Source: Qipengyuania vesicularis
GTDB lineage: Bacteria > Pseudomonadota > Alphaproteobacteria > Sphingomonadales > Sphingomonadaceae
Length of the DNA: 64,000 nucleotides
Assembly: GCF_019711415.1 (NCBI RefSeq)
Contig: NZ_JAIGNJ010000001.1
Location: 737,001 to 801,000 of the forward strand
Direction: 5' to 3'
Shown here: positions 8,314 to 16,921 of the stretch, piece by piece
Numbering within the stretch: position 1 is the stretch's first letter
Layout of the letters: each line of letters starts with the position of its first letter
The notes under the pieces: generated by a model
What the model was told of the DNA's origin: nothing
Database searches by the model: none
The model's input: only the letters and a program-made list of their open reading frames with translations
Program-made: the position numbers and the translations under genes

Positions 8314-9213
8314 ATGGACCGTAATCCGCGCCAATCCTTCCAGGACATGATCCTCGCGCTCCACGATTTCTGGAGCGCGAACGGGTGCCTCATCCTGCAG
8401 CCTTACGACATGCGTATGGGCGCGGGCACCTTCCACACCGCCACAACGCTTCGCGCGCTGGGGCCGGAGCCGTGGAACGCGGCCTTCGTGCAACCCTGCC
8501 GCCGGCCGACTGATGGGCGCTATGGCGAGAACCCGAACCGCCTGCAGCACTATTACCAGTACCAGGTGATCCTGAAGCCGAGCCCGGCGAACATCCAGGA
8601 CCTCTATCTGGAAAGCCTGCGTGTGATCGGCATCGACCCGCTCAAGCACGATATCCGCTTCGTTGAAGACGACTGGGAAAGCCCGACGCTGGGCGCTTGG
8701 GGCCTTGGCTGGGAAGTCTGGTGCGACGGGATGGAAGTCACCCAGTTCACCTATTTCCAGCAGATGGGTGGCTTCGACTGCAAGCCGGTTGCTGGAGAGC
8801 TGACCTACGGCCTCGAACGCCTCGCCATGTACATCCAGGGCGTCGACAACGTTTACGATCTCGATTTCAACGGGCAGGGTGTGACGTACGGCGACGTCTT
8901 TCTCGAGAACGAGAAGCAGATGTCGAAGTGGAACTTCGAAGTCGCCGAGACCGACGCGCTGTTCGACCTGTTCAACAAGGCCGAGGCCGAGTGCAAGAAC
9001 GCACTCGCGCACAATGTCCCCATCGCCGCTTACGAGCAGGCGGTCGAGGCTAGCCACATCTTCAATCTCCTCCAGGCGCGCGGCGTGATCAGCGTGCAGG
9101 AACGTGCGAGCTACATGGGCCGGGTGCGCGATCTGGCGCGCGGATCGTGTGAAGCGCATTTGGAGAAAGAAGCCGCGGTCTGGGCCGAGAAGTATCCGGA
9201 GTGGTCGAAATGA
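8314..9213 (+). CDS. glyQ: Glycyl-tRNA synthetase alpha subunit
   Basis: Catalytic subunit of the bacterial alpha2beta2 glycyl-tRNA synthetase. The protein (299 residues) starts with the characteristic [20 protein letters not shown] and has the class II core [17 protein letters not shown] and [20 protein letters not shown] use the ATG at 8314; a TTG at 8302 adds four residues. The stop overlaps the ATG of glyS by four bases, so the two subunits are translationally coupled. Confidence 0.98.
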   Translation: MDRNPRQSFQDMILALHDFWSANGCLILQPYDMRMGAGTFHTATTLRALGPEPWNAAFVQPCRRPTDGRYGENPNRLQHYYQYQVILKPSPANIQDLYLESLRVIGIDPLKHDIRFVEDDWESPTLGAWGLGWEVWCDGMEVTQFTYFQQMGGFDCKPVAGELTYGLERLAMYIQGVDNVYDLDFNGQGVTYGDVFLENEKQMSKWNFEVAETDALFDLFNKAEAECKNALAHNVPIAAYEQAVEASHIFNLLQARGVISVQERASYMGRVRDLARGSCEAHLEKEAAVWAEKYPEWSK

Positions 9214-11369
9214 GCGACTTTCTCCTCGAACTGCGTAGCGAAGAGATCCCTGCCCGCATGCAGGCCGGTGCCCGCGCCGAACTCGAGAAACTGTTCCGCC
9301 GCGAGATGGACGCTGCTGGTGTCGAAGCTGGCGAGATCACTGTCTGGTCGACCCCGCGCCGCCTTGCGTTGATCGCACGAGGACTGCCGGAAGCCACGGA
9401 GGCAGTGAGCGAGGAACTGAAGGGCCCGCCGGTCGGCGCTCCCGACGCAGCGCTCGAAGGTTTCTGCCGCAAGGCGGGTGTCGACAAGGGCCAGCTCGAA
9501 ACGCGCGATGTGAAGGGTAGGGCAACCTACTTCGCCGTGAAGAACATACCGGGCCGAGCCACGAAGGACCTGCTGGCCGAGGCGATCCCTGCGGTCATCC
9601 GCGACTTCAGCTGGCCCAAGTCGATGCGCTGGGGCGCCGCTTCGATCAGCACCGAGAGCCTGCGTTGGGTTCGCCCGCTGTCGGGTATCGTCGCGCTGCT
9701 GGGCGACGATTTGGTCGAGTGCGAGATGCATGGCGTTACGTCCGGCGCTGTCACGCTGGGCCACCGCTTCCACCATTCCGGTGACATCACCATCGGTAAC
9801 GCCGACGACTACGCGATGAAGCTTCGCGCCGGTCATGTCATTGTCGATCACGAGGAACGTCAGGACCTGATCCGTTCGGGTGCTGCAAGAGTTGCGAGCG
9901 AAGCAGGCCTCAAGCTGGTGGAGGACGAAGGTCTCGTCATCGAGAACGCCGGCCTCACCGAATGGCCCGTCCCGCTGCTGGGCCGCTTCGAGGAGGATTT
10001 CCTCGAAGTCCCGCCCGAGACGATCCAGCTCACTGCACGCGTGAACCAGAAGTACTTCGTCTGCGAGGACGACAAGGGCGAACTCGCCAACGCCTTTATC
10101 TGCACCGCCAATATCGAGGCCGAAGATGGCGGGGCTCGCGTGGTCGACGGCAACCGCAAGGTTCTCGCCGCCCGCCTGTCCGACGCGCGCTTCTTCTGGG
10201 ACGTCGACCGCAAGAAGACCCTCGCCGAGCACGCTCGGGGTCTGGAGCGGATCACCTTCCACGAGAAGCTGGGCACTGTCGCCGACAAGGTCGACCGCGT
10301 GGCAAAGCTGGCTGATTGGCTGGTCTTCGACGCCAAAGCACCCAACGGCGATCACAAGCTGGCGCGTCAGGCCGCCGAACTCTCGAAGGCCGACCTCGTC
10401 ACCGAAATGGTCGGCGAATTTCCTGAATTGCAGGGTCTCATGGGCGGCTATTATGCCAAGGCGGAAGGCCTTCCGGTCGAAGTATCAGAGGCAATCCGCG
10501 ACCACTACAAGCCCGTAGGCGCGAGCGACGAGGTTCCGACCGCACCGACGACGGTTGCGGTCAGCCTTGCCGACAAGCTGGACAACCTCCTCAGCTTTTT
10601 CCGCATCGGTATCCTGCCGACCGGCTCGAAGGACCCCTTCGCACTTCGCCGGGCGGGGCTTGGCTATTTGCGACTGGTGCAGGCGAACGGCCTAAAACTG
10701 GAACTGGACCAAGTCGTCCATGCATGGGCTAGCCAGCGCGTTGCAGGTTTGCCCGAAAAACTCGGTGAATTCCTGCTCGACCGCCTCGCCGTGCAACTGC
10801 GCGATGAAGGCGTACGACACGACTATGTCCAGGCCTCGCGCAGTTGGCAGGGCCGCCCCGACATGCGTGTCGACCGCGTTGAAAGCCGGGCGAGGGCGCT
10901 TGCAGCATTCCTCGACACCGAAGACGGCACCAACCTGCTTGCCGGCTATAAGCGTGCTGCCAACATCCTCAAAAAGGAAGACTGGCACGGCATCGAAGGC
11001 GAAATCTCCCGTACTGGGGAGGAAGATCCGCTGGCGCTGGTCGACGATCCCGACATGCGCGCCGTGGTCGAAGCCAAGATGGCCGAGCGCCATGCGAAAG
11101 AGCTTTCCTACGAGTTCGAACCTGCCGAAAAGGCGCTCATGGATGCTCTGGCAAATGCGGAACCGGCGGCGGCCCAAGCCATTGAAGCGGAAGATTTCTC
11201 CGGCGCAATGGCGGCACTCGCCAGCCTTCGCGCACCGATCGACCGCTTCTTCGACGAAGTGACGGTAAACGCAGATGAAGAAAACAAGCGGGCACATCGC
11301 CTGGACCTGCTTGCGAACTTCCGTGCTGCAGTGCACAAAGTCGCCGACTTCAGCCGGATCGAGGGCTGA
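9210..11369 (+). CDS. glyS: Glycyl-tRNA synthetase beta subunit
   Basis: Partner of GlyQ, about 719 residues. It begins [17 protein letters not shown], the usual GlyS N-terminus, and contains [20 protein letters not shown] and [14 protein letters not shown], typical of the family, with an HD-like middle and a DALR-type anticodon-binding C-terminus. The ATG at 9210 overlaps the glyQ stop (ATGA). The beta subunit recognises and binds tRNA-Gly. Confidence 0.98.
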   Translation: MSDFLLELRSEEIPARMQAGARAELEKLFRREMDAAGVEAGEITVWSTPRRLALIARGLPEATEAVSEELKGPPVGAPDAALEGFCRKAGVDKGQLETRDVKGRATYFAVKNIPGRATKDLLAEAIPAVIRDFSWPKSMRWGAASISTESLRWVRPLSGIVALLGDDLVECEMHGVTSGAVTLGHRFHHSGDITIGNADDYAMKLRAGHVIVDHEERQDLIRSGAARVASEAGLKLVEDEGLVIENAGLTEWPVPLLGRFEEDFLEVPPETIQLTARVNQKYFVCEDDKGELANAFICTANIEAEDGGARVVDGNRKVLAARLSDARFFWDVDRKKTLAEHARGLERITFHEKLGTVADKVDRVAKLADWLVFDAKAPNGDHKLARQAAELSKADLVTEMVGEFPELQGLMGGYYAKAEGLPVEVSEAIRDHYKPVGASDEVPTAPTTVAVSLADKLDNLLSFFRIGILPTGSKDPFALRRAGLGYLRLVQANGLKLELDQVVHAWASQRVAGLPEKLGEFLLDRLAVQLRDEGVRHDYVQASRSWQGRPDMRVDRVESRARALAAFLDTEDGTNLLAGYKRAANILKKEDWHGIEGEISRTGEEDPLALVDDPDMRAVVEAKMAERHAKELSYEFEPAEKALMDALANAEPAAAQAIEAEDFSGAMAALASLRAPIDRFFDEVTVNADEENKRAHRLDLLANFRAAVHKVADFSRIEG

Positions 11370-11423
11370 CGATTTGATCTTTAGGACCGTGTTCCAAGTG
11401 TTCCACGGTTCAGACTAGCAGGG

Positions 11424-14093
11424 ATGGACATGAACGATACGGTCTTCACCTTCGGCGGCGATGCTCCGCATTCGAATGCGCGGCAGAAGGACAAGACGGT
11501 CACCGGCGGCAAAGGGGCAAACCTTGCCGAAATGGCGAGCATCGGCCTGCCGGTCCCTCCCGGCTTCACTATCGCAACCGAGGAATGCCTGAAGTATCTC
11601 GCGGGCGGCAGCGACTTCAGCGAGAAGCTGCGCTCGGACGTGATGCAAGCGCTGGCCCATGTCGAAAGGACGGTGGGCAAGGGCTTCGGCGACGCTTCCG
11701 ATCCGCTGCTCGTATCCGTCCGCTCGGGTGCGGCGATCTCGATGCCGGGAATGATGGACACGGTCCTCAATCTCGGTCTCAATGACGAGACGGTGCAAGG
11801 CCTTGCTCAGACCAGCGGCGATGAACGCTTCGCCTGGGACAGCTATCGCCGCTTCATCCAGATGTATGGCGATGTCGTGCTCGGCGTCGATCACGGGCTG
11901 TTCGAGGAAGCTCTCGAGATCGCCAAGGAAGATAATGGCTATTACGCCGATACCGAGCTTTCGGCAGAGGAATGGAAGACCCTCGTCGCCGAATACAAGT
12001 CGATCGTCGAAGACGAACTGGGCAAGCCGTTCCCGCAGGACCCGGTCGAACAGCTCTGGGGCGCGATCAGCGCTGTGTTCGACAGCTGGGATACCGAACG
12101 CGCCAAGGTCTATCGCCGCCTGAACGACATCCCGCACGACATGGGCACGGCCGTGAACGTGCAGGCGATGGTGTTCGGCAATATGGGCGACAGCAGCGCC
12201 ACCGGCGTCGCCTTCACCCGCGATCCGTCGACCGGCGAGAAGGCCTATTACGGCGAATGGCTGGTCAACGCGCAGGGCGAGGACGTGGTGGCGGGTATCC
12301 GCACGCCGCAGTATCTGACCAAGGCTGCCCGCGAGGCGGCCGGAGCCGACAAGCCGAGCATGGAAGAGGCCATGCCCGAAGCCTTTGCCGAGTTGGCGCG
12401 TCTCTTCGACCTGCTCGAGCGGCACTACACCGACATGCAGGACATCGAATTCACCGTGCAGCAGGGCAAGCTGTGGCTGCTCCAGACGCGCAGCGGCAAG
12501 CGCACCGCCAAGGCGGCGCTCAAGCTGGCGGTCGACATGGTGGGCGAGGGGCTGATCGACGAGCGGACCGCGATCCTGCGCGTCGATCCGATGGCATTGG
12601 ACCAGCTGCTCCATCCGACGCTCGATCCCGATGCACCGCGGGATGTGCTGACGACGGGTCTTCCGGCATCGCCCGGCGCAGCCAGCGGCAAGATCGTGCT
12701 CGACGCCGACACCGCAGAGCTATGGGCCAATCGCGGTGAGAAGGTCATTCTCGTGCGCGTCGAGACCAGTCCGGAAGACATCCACGGCATGCATGCTGCC
12801 ACCGGCATCCTGACGGCGCGCGGCGGCATGACCAGCCACGCCGCCGTGGTTGCGCGCGGTATGGGTCGCCCGTGCGTTTCGGGTGCGTCCCAGGTCTCGA
12901 TCGCGCGGGAAGGGCGTACGCTCACCATCGGCAATCGCGAGTTGAAAGAGGGCGATGTGATCACGCTCGACGGCAGCAACGGCCAGGTGATGGCAGGCGA
13001 GGTCGCGACCATCGAGCCTGAACTTGCAGGCGACTTCGGTACGCTGATGGAATGGGCGGACAAGCACCGCCGCATGCGCGTGCGCACCAATGCCGAGACC
13101 GAGACCGACTGCCGCATGGCGCGCCAGTTCGGGGCTGAGGGCATCGGTCTGTGCCGCACCGAGCATATGTTCTTCGACGCCGACCGCATCAGCGCCGTGC
13201 GTCAGATGATCCTCGCCGACAACGAGGCCGGTCGCCGCGAGGCGCTGGCCAAGCTCCTGCCCGAACAGCGCGCCGACTTCGTGAAAATCTTCGAGGTCAT
13301 GACCGGCCTGCCGTGCACGATCCGCCTGCTCGACCCCCCGCTCCACGAGTTCCTGCCGCATGGCGATGCCGAGTTCGAAGAGCTTGCGAAGGTGACCGGC
13401 AAGAGCGTCGATCAGCTGAAACGCCGTGCGGGTGAATTGCACGAATTCAACCCGATGCTCGGGCATCGCGGCTGCCGCCTCGGGGTAACCTATCCCGAAA
13501 TTTACGAGATGCAGGCGCGCGCGATCTTTGAGGCGGCTTGCGAGGTCGCGAAATCGAGCGGCGAGGCGCCGGTGCCCGAAGTGATGATCCCGCTCGTGGC
13601 CACGCGCAAGGAACTCGAACTGCTCAAGGCAGTGGTGGACCGTGTCGCGGGCGAGGTGTTCGAGACGTCGGGCTGCAAGGTCGACTATCTTGTCGGCACT
13701 ATGATCGAACTGCCGCGCGCCGCACTGATGGCTGGCGAGATCGCGGAAGTTGGCGAGTTCTTCAGCTTCGGCACCAACGATCTTACCCAAACGACCCTAG
13801 GCGTCAGCCGCGACGATGCGGGCCGTTTCCTCACCGACTATGTCGACAAGGGCATCTTCGCCCGCGATCCCTTTGTCAGCCTTGATGTCGATGGGGTTGG
13901 GCAACTGGTCGAGCTAGCCGCCGAACGTGGTCGCAAGACTCGCGAGAACATCAAGCTCGGCATTTGCGGCGAACATGGCGGTGATCCGGCCAGCATCGCC
14001 TTCTGCGAGCAGACCGGCCTCGATTACGTCAGCGCCTCGCCCTACCGCGTGCCGATTGCCCGGCTTGCAGCGGCACAGGCAAGCCTTCGCTAG
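11424..14093 (+). CDS. ppdK: Pyruvate, phosphate dikinase
   Basis: Interconverts pyruvate, ATP and phosphate with phosphoenolpyruvate, AMP and pyrophosphate. It has the full length of 889 residues with all three parts. The N-terminal ATP-grasp nucleotide domain has GGKGANLAEMASIGLPVPPG. The swivelling phosphohistidine domain has GGMTSHAAVVARGMG, with the active His near residue 472. The C-terminal PEP/pyruvate barrel has FSFGTNDLTQTTLG, GICGEHGGDP and DYVSASPYRVP. In heterotrophs it usually supports gluconeogenesis. It lies 54 bases after glyS, and its stop overlaps the stop of the convergent methyltransferase gene. Confidence 0.98.
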   Translation: MDMNDTVFTFGGDAPHSNARQKDKTVTGGKGANLAEMASIGLPVPPGFTIATEECLKYLAGGSDFSEKLRSDVMQALAHVERTVGKGFGDASDPLLVSVRSGAAISMPGMMDTVLNLGLNDETVQGLAQTSGDERFAWDSYRRFIQMYGDVVLGVDHGLFEEALEIAKEDNGYYADTELSAEEWKTLVAEYKSIVEDELGKPFPQDPVEQLWGAISAVFDSWDTERAKVYRRLNDIPHDMGTAVNVQAMVFGNMGDSSATGVAFTRDPSTGEKAYYGEWLVNAQGEDVVAGIRTPQYLTKAAREAAGADKPSMEEAMPEAFAELARLFDLLERHYTDMQDIEFTVQQGKLWLLQTRSGKRTAKAALKLAVDMVGEGLIDERTAILRVDPMALDQLLHPTLDPDAPRDVLTTGLPASPGAASGKIVLDADTAELWANRGEKVILVRVETSPEDIHGMHAATGILTARGGMTSHAAVVARGMGRPCVSGASQVSIAREGRTLTIGNRELKEGDVITLDGSNGQVMAGEVATIEPELAGDFGTLMEWADKHRRMRVRTNAETETDCRMARQFGAEGIGLCRTEHMFFDADRISAVRQMILADNEAGRREALAKLLPEQRADFVKIFEVMTGLPCTIRLLDPPLHEFLPHGDAEFEELAKVTGKSVDQLKRRAGELHEFNPMLGHRGCRLGVTYPEIYEMQARAIFEAACEVAKSSGEAPVPEVMIPLVATRKELELLKAVVDRVAGEVFETSGCKVDYLVGTMIELPRAALMAGEIAEVGEFFSFGTNDLTQTTLGVSRDDAGRFLTDYVDKGIFARDPFVSLDVDGVGQLVELAAERGRKTRENIKLGICGEHGGDPASIAFCEQTGLDYVSASPYRVPIARLAAAQASLR

Positions 14094-14848
14094 TCTTTCC
14101 AGCCGGTTAGAGTCAGTATCTCGAAATTCTCGACCACGCGGCCCTGGTCGTTACGGGCCATGAGAAACGCCTCCCGAGCTCTTCCCAGCGCGGCCTTGCC
14201 AAGGGGTGGAGGCGTGTTGGCAAGCGAAGAAGAAAGTCCCTGGTCTCGCAGGTCGGAGACCAGCCTGTCGAGCGATCGATAAGCTACCTCAAGGCTACGG
14301 CTGTCGACCACCTGCCGCTTGAAGAGCGCCCTCTGCATCAGGGCCGAGGCCGCTGCATTGTCGATGAGCGGATGCATCCGCGCTGCAGGTCGATCGGGCT
14401 CCGCCGCGATCATCGCCCGGCGCAACTCGGCAAGGCTACCCGCACCGATCACCGAGGCGATGAGCATGCCGCCTTCGGCCAATGCTGCCCGCAGGTGCAG
14501 GAGCGCTCCGGGCAGATCGTTCACCCGGTCGAGCGAGGAGAGGCTGACGATCAAGTCGTAGGGTCCGCCTGCAAGGGGCTGTTCCTCGTCGACGGTCCGG
14601 ACGTTCTCCTCCTCGACCAGCGACCCCCGGCCGCGCAAGGAAAGCGCGAGGGTGTGCGTCCAGTCGCCGATCACCAGCACTCGCGCGGGTTCGAACCGCA
14701 TGAACTCGAGCCGGTCGAGCACGTCCTCGACCATATCGTCCAGCACATAGCGCGCGGCGTCGCGTTGCGACTGGCGGACCATTGCGCGGCGATAGCCCGC
14801 CTTGCGGCGGTCACGACTGAAAATGCGGGGAGGGCTCTTCGAATCCAT
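14090..14848 (-). CDS. SAM-dependent methyltransferase (BioC/NDUFAF5-like)
   Basis: Protein of 252 residues starting MDSKSPPRIFSRDRRKAGYR. The N-terminal FSRDRR and the following Arg-rich helix resemble mitochondrial NDUFAF5 (C20orf7) and its alphaproteobacterial homologues, and the order of strands fits a class I methyltransferase. The SAM loop is degenerate (VLVIGDWTH in place of DxGxGxG), as in several of these homologues. DLIVSLSSLDRVNDLPGAL is the post-I/acidic region. It is divergent from comF (55 bases between starts). The substrate is uncertain. Confidence 0.8.
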   Translation of the reverse strand: MDSKSPPRIFSRDRRKAGYRRAMVRQSQRDAARYVLDDMVEDVLDRLEFMRFEPARVLVIGDWTHTLALSLRGRGSLVEEENVRTVDEEQPLAGGPYDLIVSLSSLDRVNDLPGALLHLRAALAEGGMLIASVIGAGSLAELRRAMIAAEPDRPAARMHPLIDNAAASALMQRALFKRQVVDSRSLEVAYRSLDRLVSDLRDQGLSSSLANTPPPLGKAALGRAREAFLMARNDQGRVVENFEILTLTGWKD

Positions 14849-14903
14849 CGCGCGACCACCTGCCCCGCTTGCCAGAACCATGCAAGCCGTGCAGCAGGAA
14901 GTA

Positions 14904-15668
14904 ATGGGGAGAATAACCACGTTGCGACGGGCACTTGGCGATGGATTGGCGCCGTTCGTGGACATGGTCTACCCGCCGCGCTGTCCCGCTTGCGGGGAAG
15001 GGATCGGAGACCAGGGAGGGCTGTGCGCGGCTTGCTGGTCTGATCTCGCCATCCCGGGTGATCCCAGCTGCACCGCCTGCCAACGCCCCTTCGGCGAGGC
15101 CGGCCCGCCCGAAGGCTCGATCTGCGTGCCCTGCATGGCCGATCCGCCAATCCATGACGGGATTGCAGCCGGCACGCTCTATACCGAAACCTCGCGGAAA
15201 CTGGTGCTGGCGTTGAAGCACGGACGCCGGATTGCGCTCGCCCCGATGCTGGCCAGGCTGATCGCAGCGCGGGTTCCGCGTGGCGACGAAGAACGCCTCG
15301 TCATTCCCGTTCCGCTTCATCGCTGGCGGCTGTGGCAACGCGGCTTCAACCAGGCAGCACTGCTCGGGCGCGAGCTCGAAAAGGCAGGATACGGTGAGTT
15401 GCTGGTGGATGGTCTTCATCGGACGAAGCGCACTCCCAGCCTCGGCGGAATGGGCGCGAAAGCCCGCGCCAAGGTGCTGTCGGGAGCAATCGTGGTCCCG
15501 AGACCCGAACTTGTCCGGTCGCGCGATATCCTGCTGGTCGACGACGTTCTTACGAGCGGCGCGACGAGCACGGCCTGCGTGAAGGCACTCAAGAAAGCGG
15601 GCGCCAAATCGGTCGTCATCGCCTGCTTCGCCCGCGTGCTGGACGAAGCCGTGCAGCATTCCCGATAA
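14904..15668 (+). CDS. comF: ComF-family amidophosphoribosyltransferase-like protein
   Basis: ComF/GntX-type protein of about 254 residues. An N-terminal zinc-ribbon-like part has two CxxC pairs (CPAC, CAAC) and a further CTAC and CVPC. A C-terminal phosphoribosyltransferase domain has the PRPP-binding loop LLVDDVLTSGATS and the preceding RGFNQAALLGREL. I favour the ATG at 14904, where AGGAAG lies in front; an ATG at 14880 adds eight residues. In competent bacteria ComF helps handle incoming single-stranded DNA. Its role here is unknown. Confidence 0.9.
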   Translation: MGRITTLRRALGDGLAPFVDMVYPPRCPACGEGIGDQGGLCAACWSDLAIPGDPSCTACQRPFGEAGPPEGSICVPCMADPPIHDGIAAGTLYTETSRKLVLALKHGRRIALAPMLARLIAARVPRGDEERLVIPVPLHRWRLWQRGFNQAALLGRELEKAGYGELLVDGLHRTKRTPSLGGMGAKARAKVLSGAIVVPRPELVRSRDILLVDDVLTSGATSTACVKALKKAGAKSVVIACFARVLDEAVQHSR

Positions 15669-15700
15669 ACGAAACGCCCGGAGTCCGAAAACTCCGGGCG
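15665..15700 (-). terminator. Strong hairpin terminator, best for the minus strand
   Basis: CGCCCGGAGT (15675-15684) and ACTCCGGGCG (15691-15700) form a perfect 10-base-pair stem with a 6-base loop. Read on the minus strand it is followed by TTTCGTTT, whereas on the plus strand the next bases are CCACGTGA with no T-run. It therefore fits the end of a minus-strand transcript coming from the comF-hisI gap better than the end of comF, though it may work both ways. Confidence 0.7.
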
Positions 15701-15719
15701 CCACGTGACGAAATTTACC

Positions 15720-15875
15720 GGGCCTGTCTTGCGACTAAGTGCAGCCCCCCAGCATGCACCAGACCCTATCCCTCATCGTTACCGGATGCGCCGCTTGAAA
15801 CCCCCATGCGGCTGCGGATCCGGGACCCCCTTGAACCTGGCGCTTCTCTGGCACCGCGTCCTGGCGGGCAGGCCT
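15720..15875 (-). ncRNA. Candidate structured RNA, 6S-like fold
   Basis: The 343-base gap between comF and hisI holds no convincing gene but can fold into one long rod. The outer stem is GGGCCTG (15720-15726) with CAGGCCT (15869-15875). An inner stem is CCAGA (15759-15763) with TCTGG (15847-15851). Next comes an open bubble of roughly 18 and 23 bases. The terminal hairpin is CCGGAT (15782-15787) with ATCCGG (15818-15823) and GCCGC (15790-15794) with GCGGC (15808-15812). A closing stem, large bubble and end hairpin in about 156 bases is the 6S RNA (SsrS) layout. The minus strand is chosen because of the terminator just beyond. A covariance-model match would settle it. Confidence 0.45.
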
Positions 15876-16012
15876 CACAAAACCTGCGAGTAGGTACATC
15901 TCCCAAGTTCGGCTTTCATCAAACAGCGAATAGGCGCTACTGTTGATTTTGGACACTCCTTGTGGTGATCCTGCAACAACCTGTCGCTTCTATACAATTT
16001 TGTGGAGCAATC

Positions 16013-16387
16013 GTGTCTTCCGAACCATCAACTCGCGAAACCGGATCGGTCTTCATGCCCAAGTTCGATGCAAGTGGGCTGCTCAGTGCGGTCGTGCAGG
16101 ACAGCCAGAGCGGTCGAATCCTCATGGTCGCATTCATGGACCATGAGGCAGTGGACGCCACCATCGCGACGGGCATCGCCCACTTCCACTCGCGTTCTCG
16201 CGGAAAGCTCTGGAAGAAAGGCGAGACCTCCGGAAACGTGCTTCAGGTCGAGGAGATTCTCGTCGATTGCGACCAGGATGCGCTTGTGTTGCGCTGCAAG
16301 CCTGCGGGGCCGACCTGCCATACCGGGGCCACCAGTTGCCTTTACCGCAAGCTTGAAGATGGCATTCTCCAACCCGTCAACTCTTGA
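16013..16387 (+). CDS. hisI: Phosphoribosyl-AMP cyclohydrolase
   Basis: Third step of histidine synthesis: opens the adenine ring of phosphoribosyl-AMP. The protein has FMPKFDASGLLSAVVQD, then LMVAFMDHEAV, the DCDQDALVL metal site and the CHTGATSC zinc motif. It is monofunctional, without the HisE domain. I choose the GTG at 16013 (124 residues), preceded by GGAG six bases away. It stands apart from other histidine genes, as is common in alphaproteobacteria. Its stop touches the operator of the next gene. Confidence 0.95.
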   Translation: MSSEPSTRETGSVFMPKFDASGLLSAVVQDSQSGRILMVAFMDHEAVDATIATGIAHFHSRSRGKLWKKGETSGNVLQVEEILVDCDQDALVLRCKPAGPTCHTGATSCLYRKLEDGILQPVNS

Positions 16388-16402
16388 CGCTTACGTAAAC
16401 GT
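16387..16402 (+). promoter_or_regulatory. Palindromic operator for the MerR regulator
   Basis: ACGCTTACGTAAACGT is palindromic at 14 of its 16 bases around a TTACGTAA core and lies 17 bases before the MerR start. Sites of this form (TTGAC..TTACGTAA-like) are known for LiuR-type MerR regulators of branched-chain amino acid and acyl-CoA catabolism, which fits the acyl-CoA dehydrogenase gene downstream. Assignment to this regulator is inference from position and symmetry. Confidence 0.6.
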
Positions 16403-16419
16403 TGGGGTAGGGGACGGTC

Positions 16420-16863
16420 ATGAACCAGCCGTTTCCCCATGCCGAGAATGATCGCCGCCATGCAGGGGCGCATCTCGATCGGCCCGACAAGCTCGAACGC
16501 GAACAATACTCTATTTCCGATCTCACCAGCGAGTTCGGTTGTACCGCGCGTGCGCTCCGCTTTTACGAGGACGAAGGCCTGATCGCTCCTTCGCGCGTCG
16601 GCCTGACCCGCATTTACTCCAAGCGGGACCGTGCGCGGCTCGCCTGGATAATGCGCGCCAAGAATGTCGGCTTTTCGCTCACAGAGATCCGCGAGATGAT
16701 CGATCTCTACGATCTCGACGATGGCCGCGCCGAGCAGCGCCGTGTCACACTCGAGAAATGCAGGAAGCACGTCGCCAAGCTCAAGGCCCAGCGCGCTGAC
16801 ATCGATAGCTCGATCAAGGAACTGACCGAGTTTATCTCGCTTGTTGAAGAACAGGTCGAATAG
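16420..16863 (+). CDS. MerR-family regulator, LiuR-like
   Basis: DNA-binding regulator of 147 residues. An extended N-terminal tail is followed by the MerR winged helix (YSISDLTSEFGCTARALRFY, DEGLIAPSR, RIYSKRDRARL). Next is SLTEIREMIDLYDLDDG and a long C-terminal coiled coil (residues about 100-145) for dimerisation. There are no metal-binding cysteines, so it is not a metal sensor. The helix pattern is that of LiuR-type regulators of acyl-CoA catabolism. It precedes the acyl-CoA dehydrogenase by 58 bases and probably controls it and itself through the palindrome at 16387-16402. Confidence 0.9.
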   Translation: MNQPFPHAENDRRHAGAHLDRPDKLEREQYSISDLTSEFGCTARALRFYEDEGLIAPSRVGLTRIYSKRDRARLAWIMRAKNVGFSLTEIREMIDLYDLDDGRAEQRRVTLEKCRKHVAKLKAQRADIDSSIKELTEFISLVEEQVE

Positions 16864-16921
16864 CTTTCCAAACCTCCCCGGCGAGACGCCACCACAACGA
16901 TACTCTCTCCAAGGACAAACA

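Noticed and set aside
15735..15956. Minus-strand open frame of 73 codons in the comF-hisI gap
   Set aside because: The GTG start is directly against its only Shine-Dalgarno-like bases, the sequence has no family resemblance, and the same region folds as a structured RNA with its own terminator.
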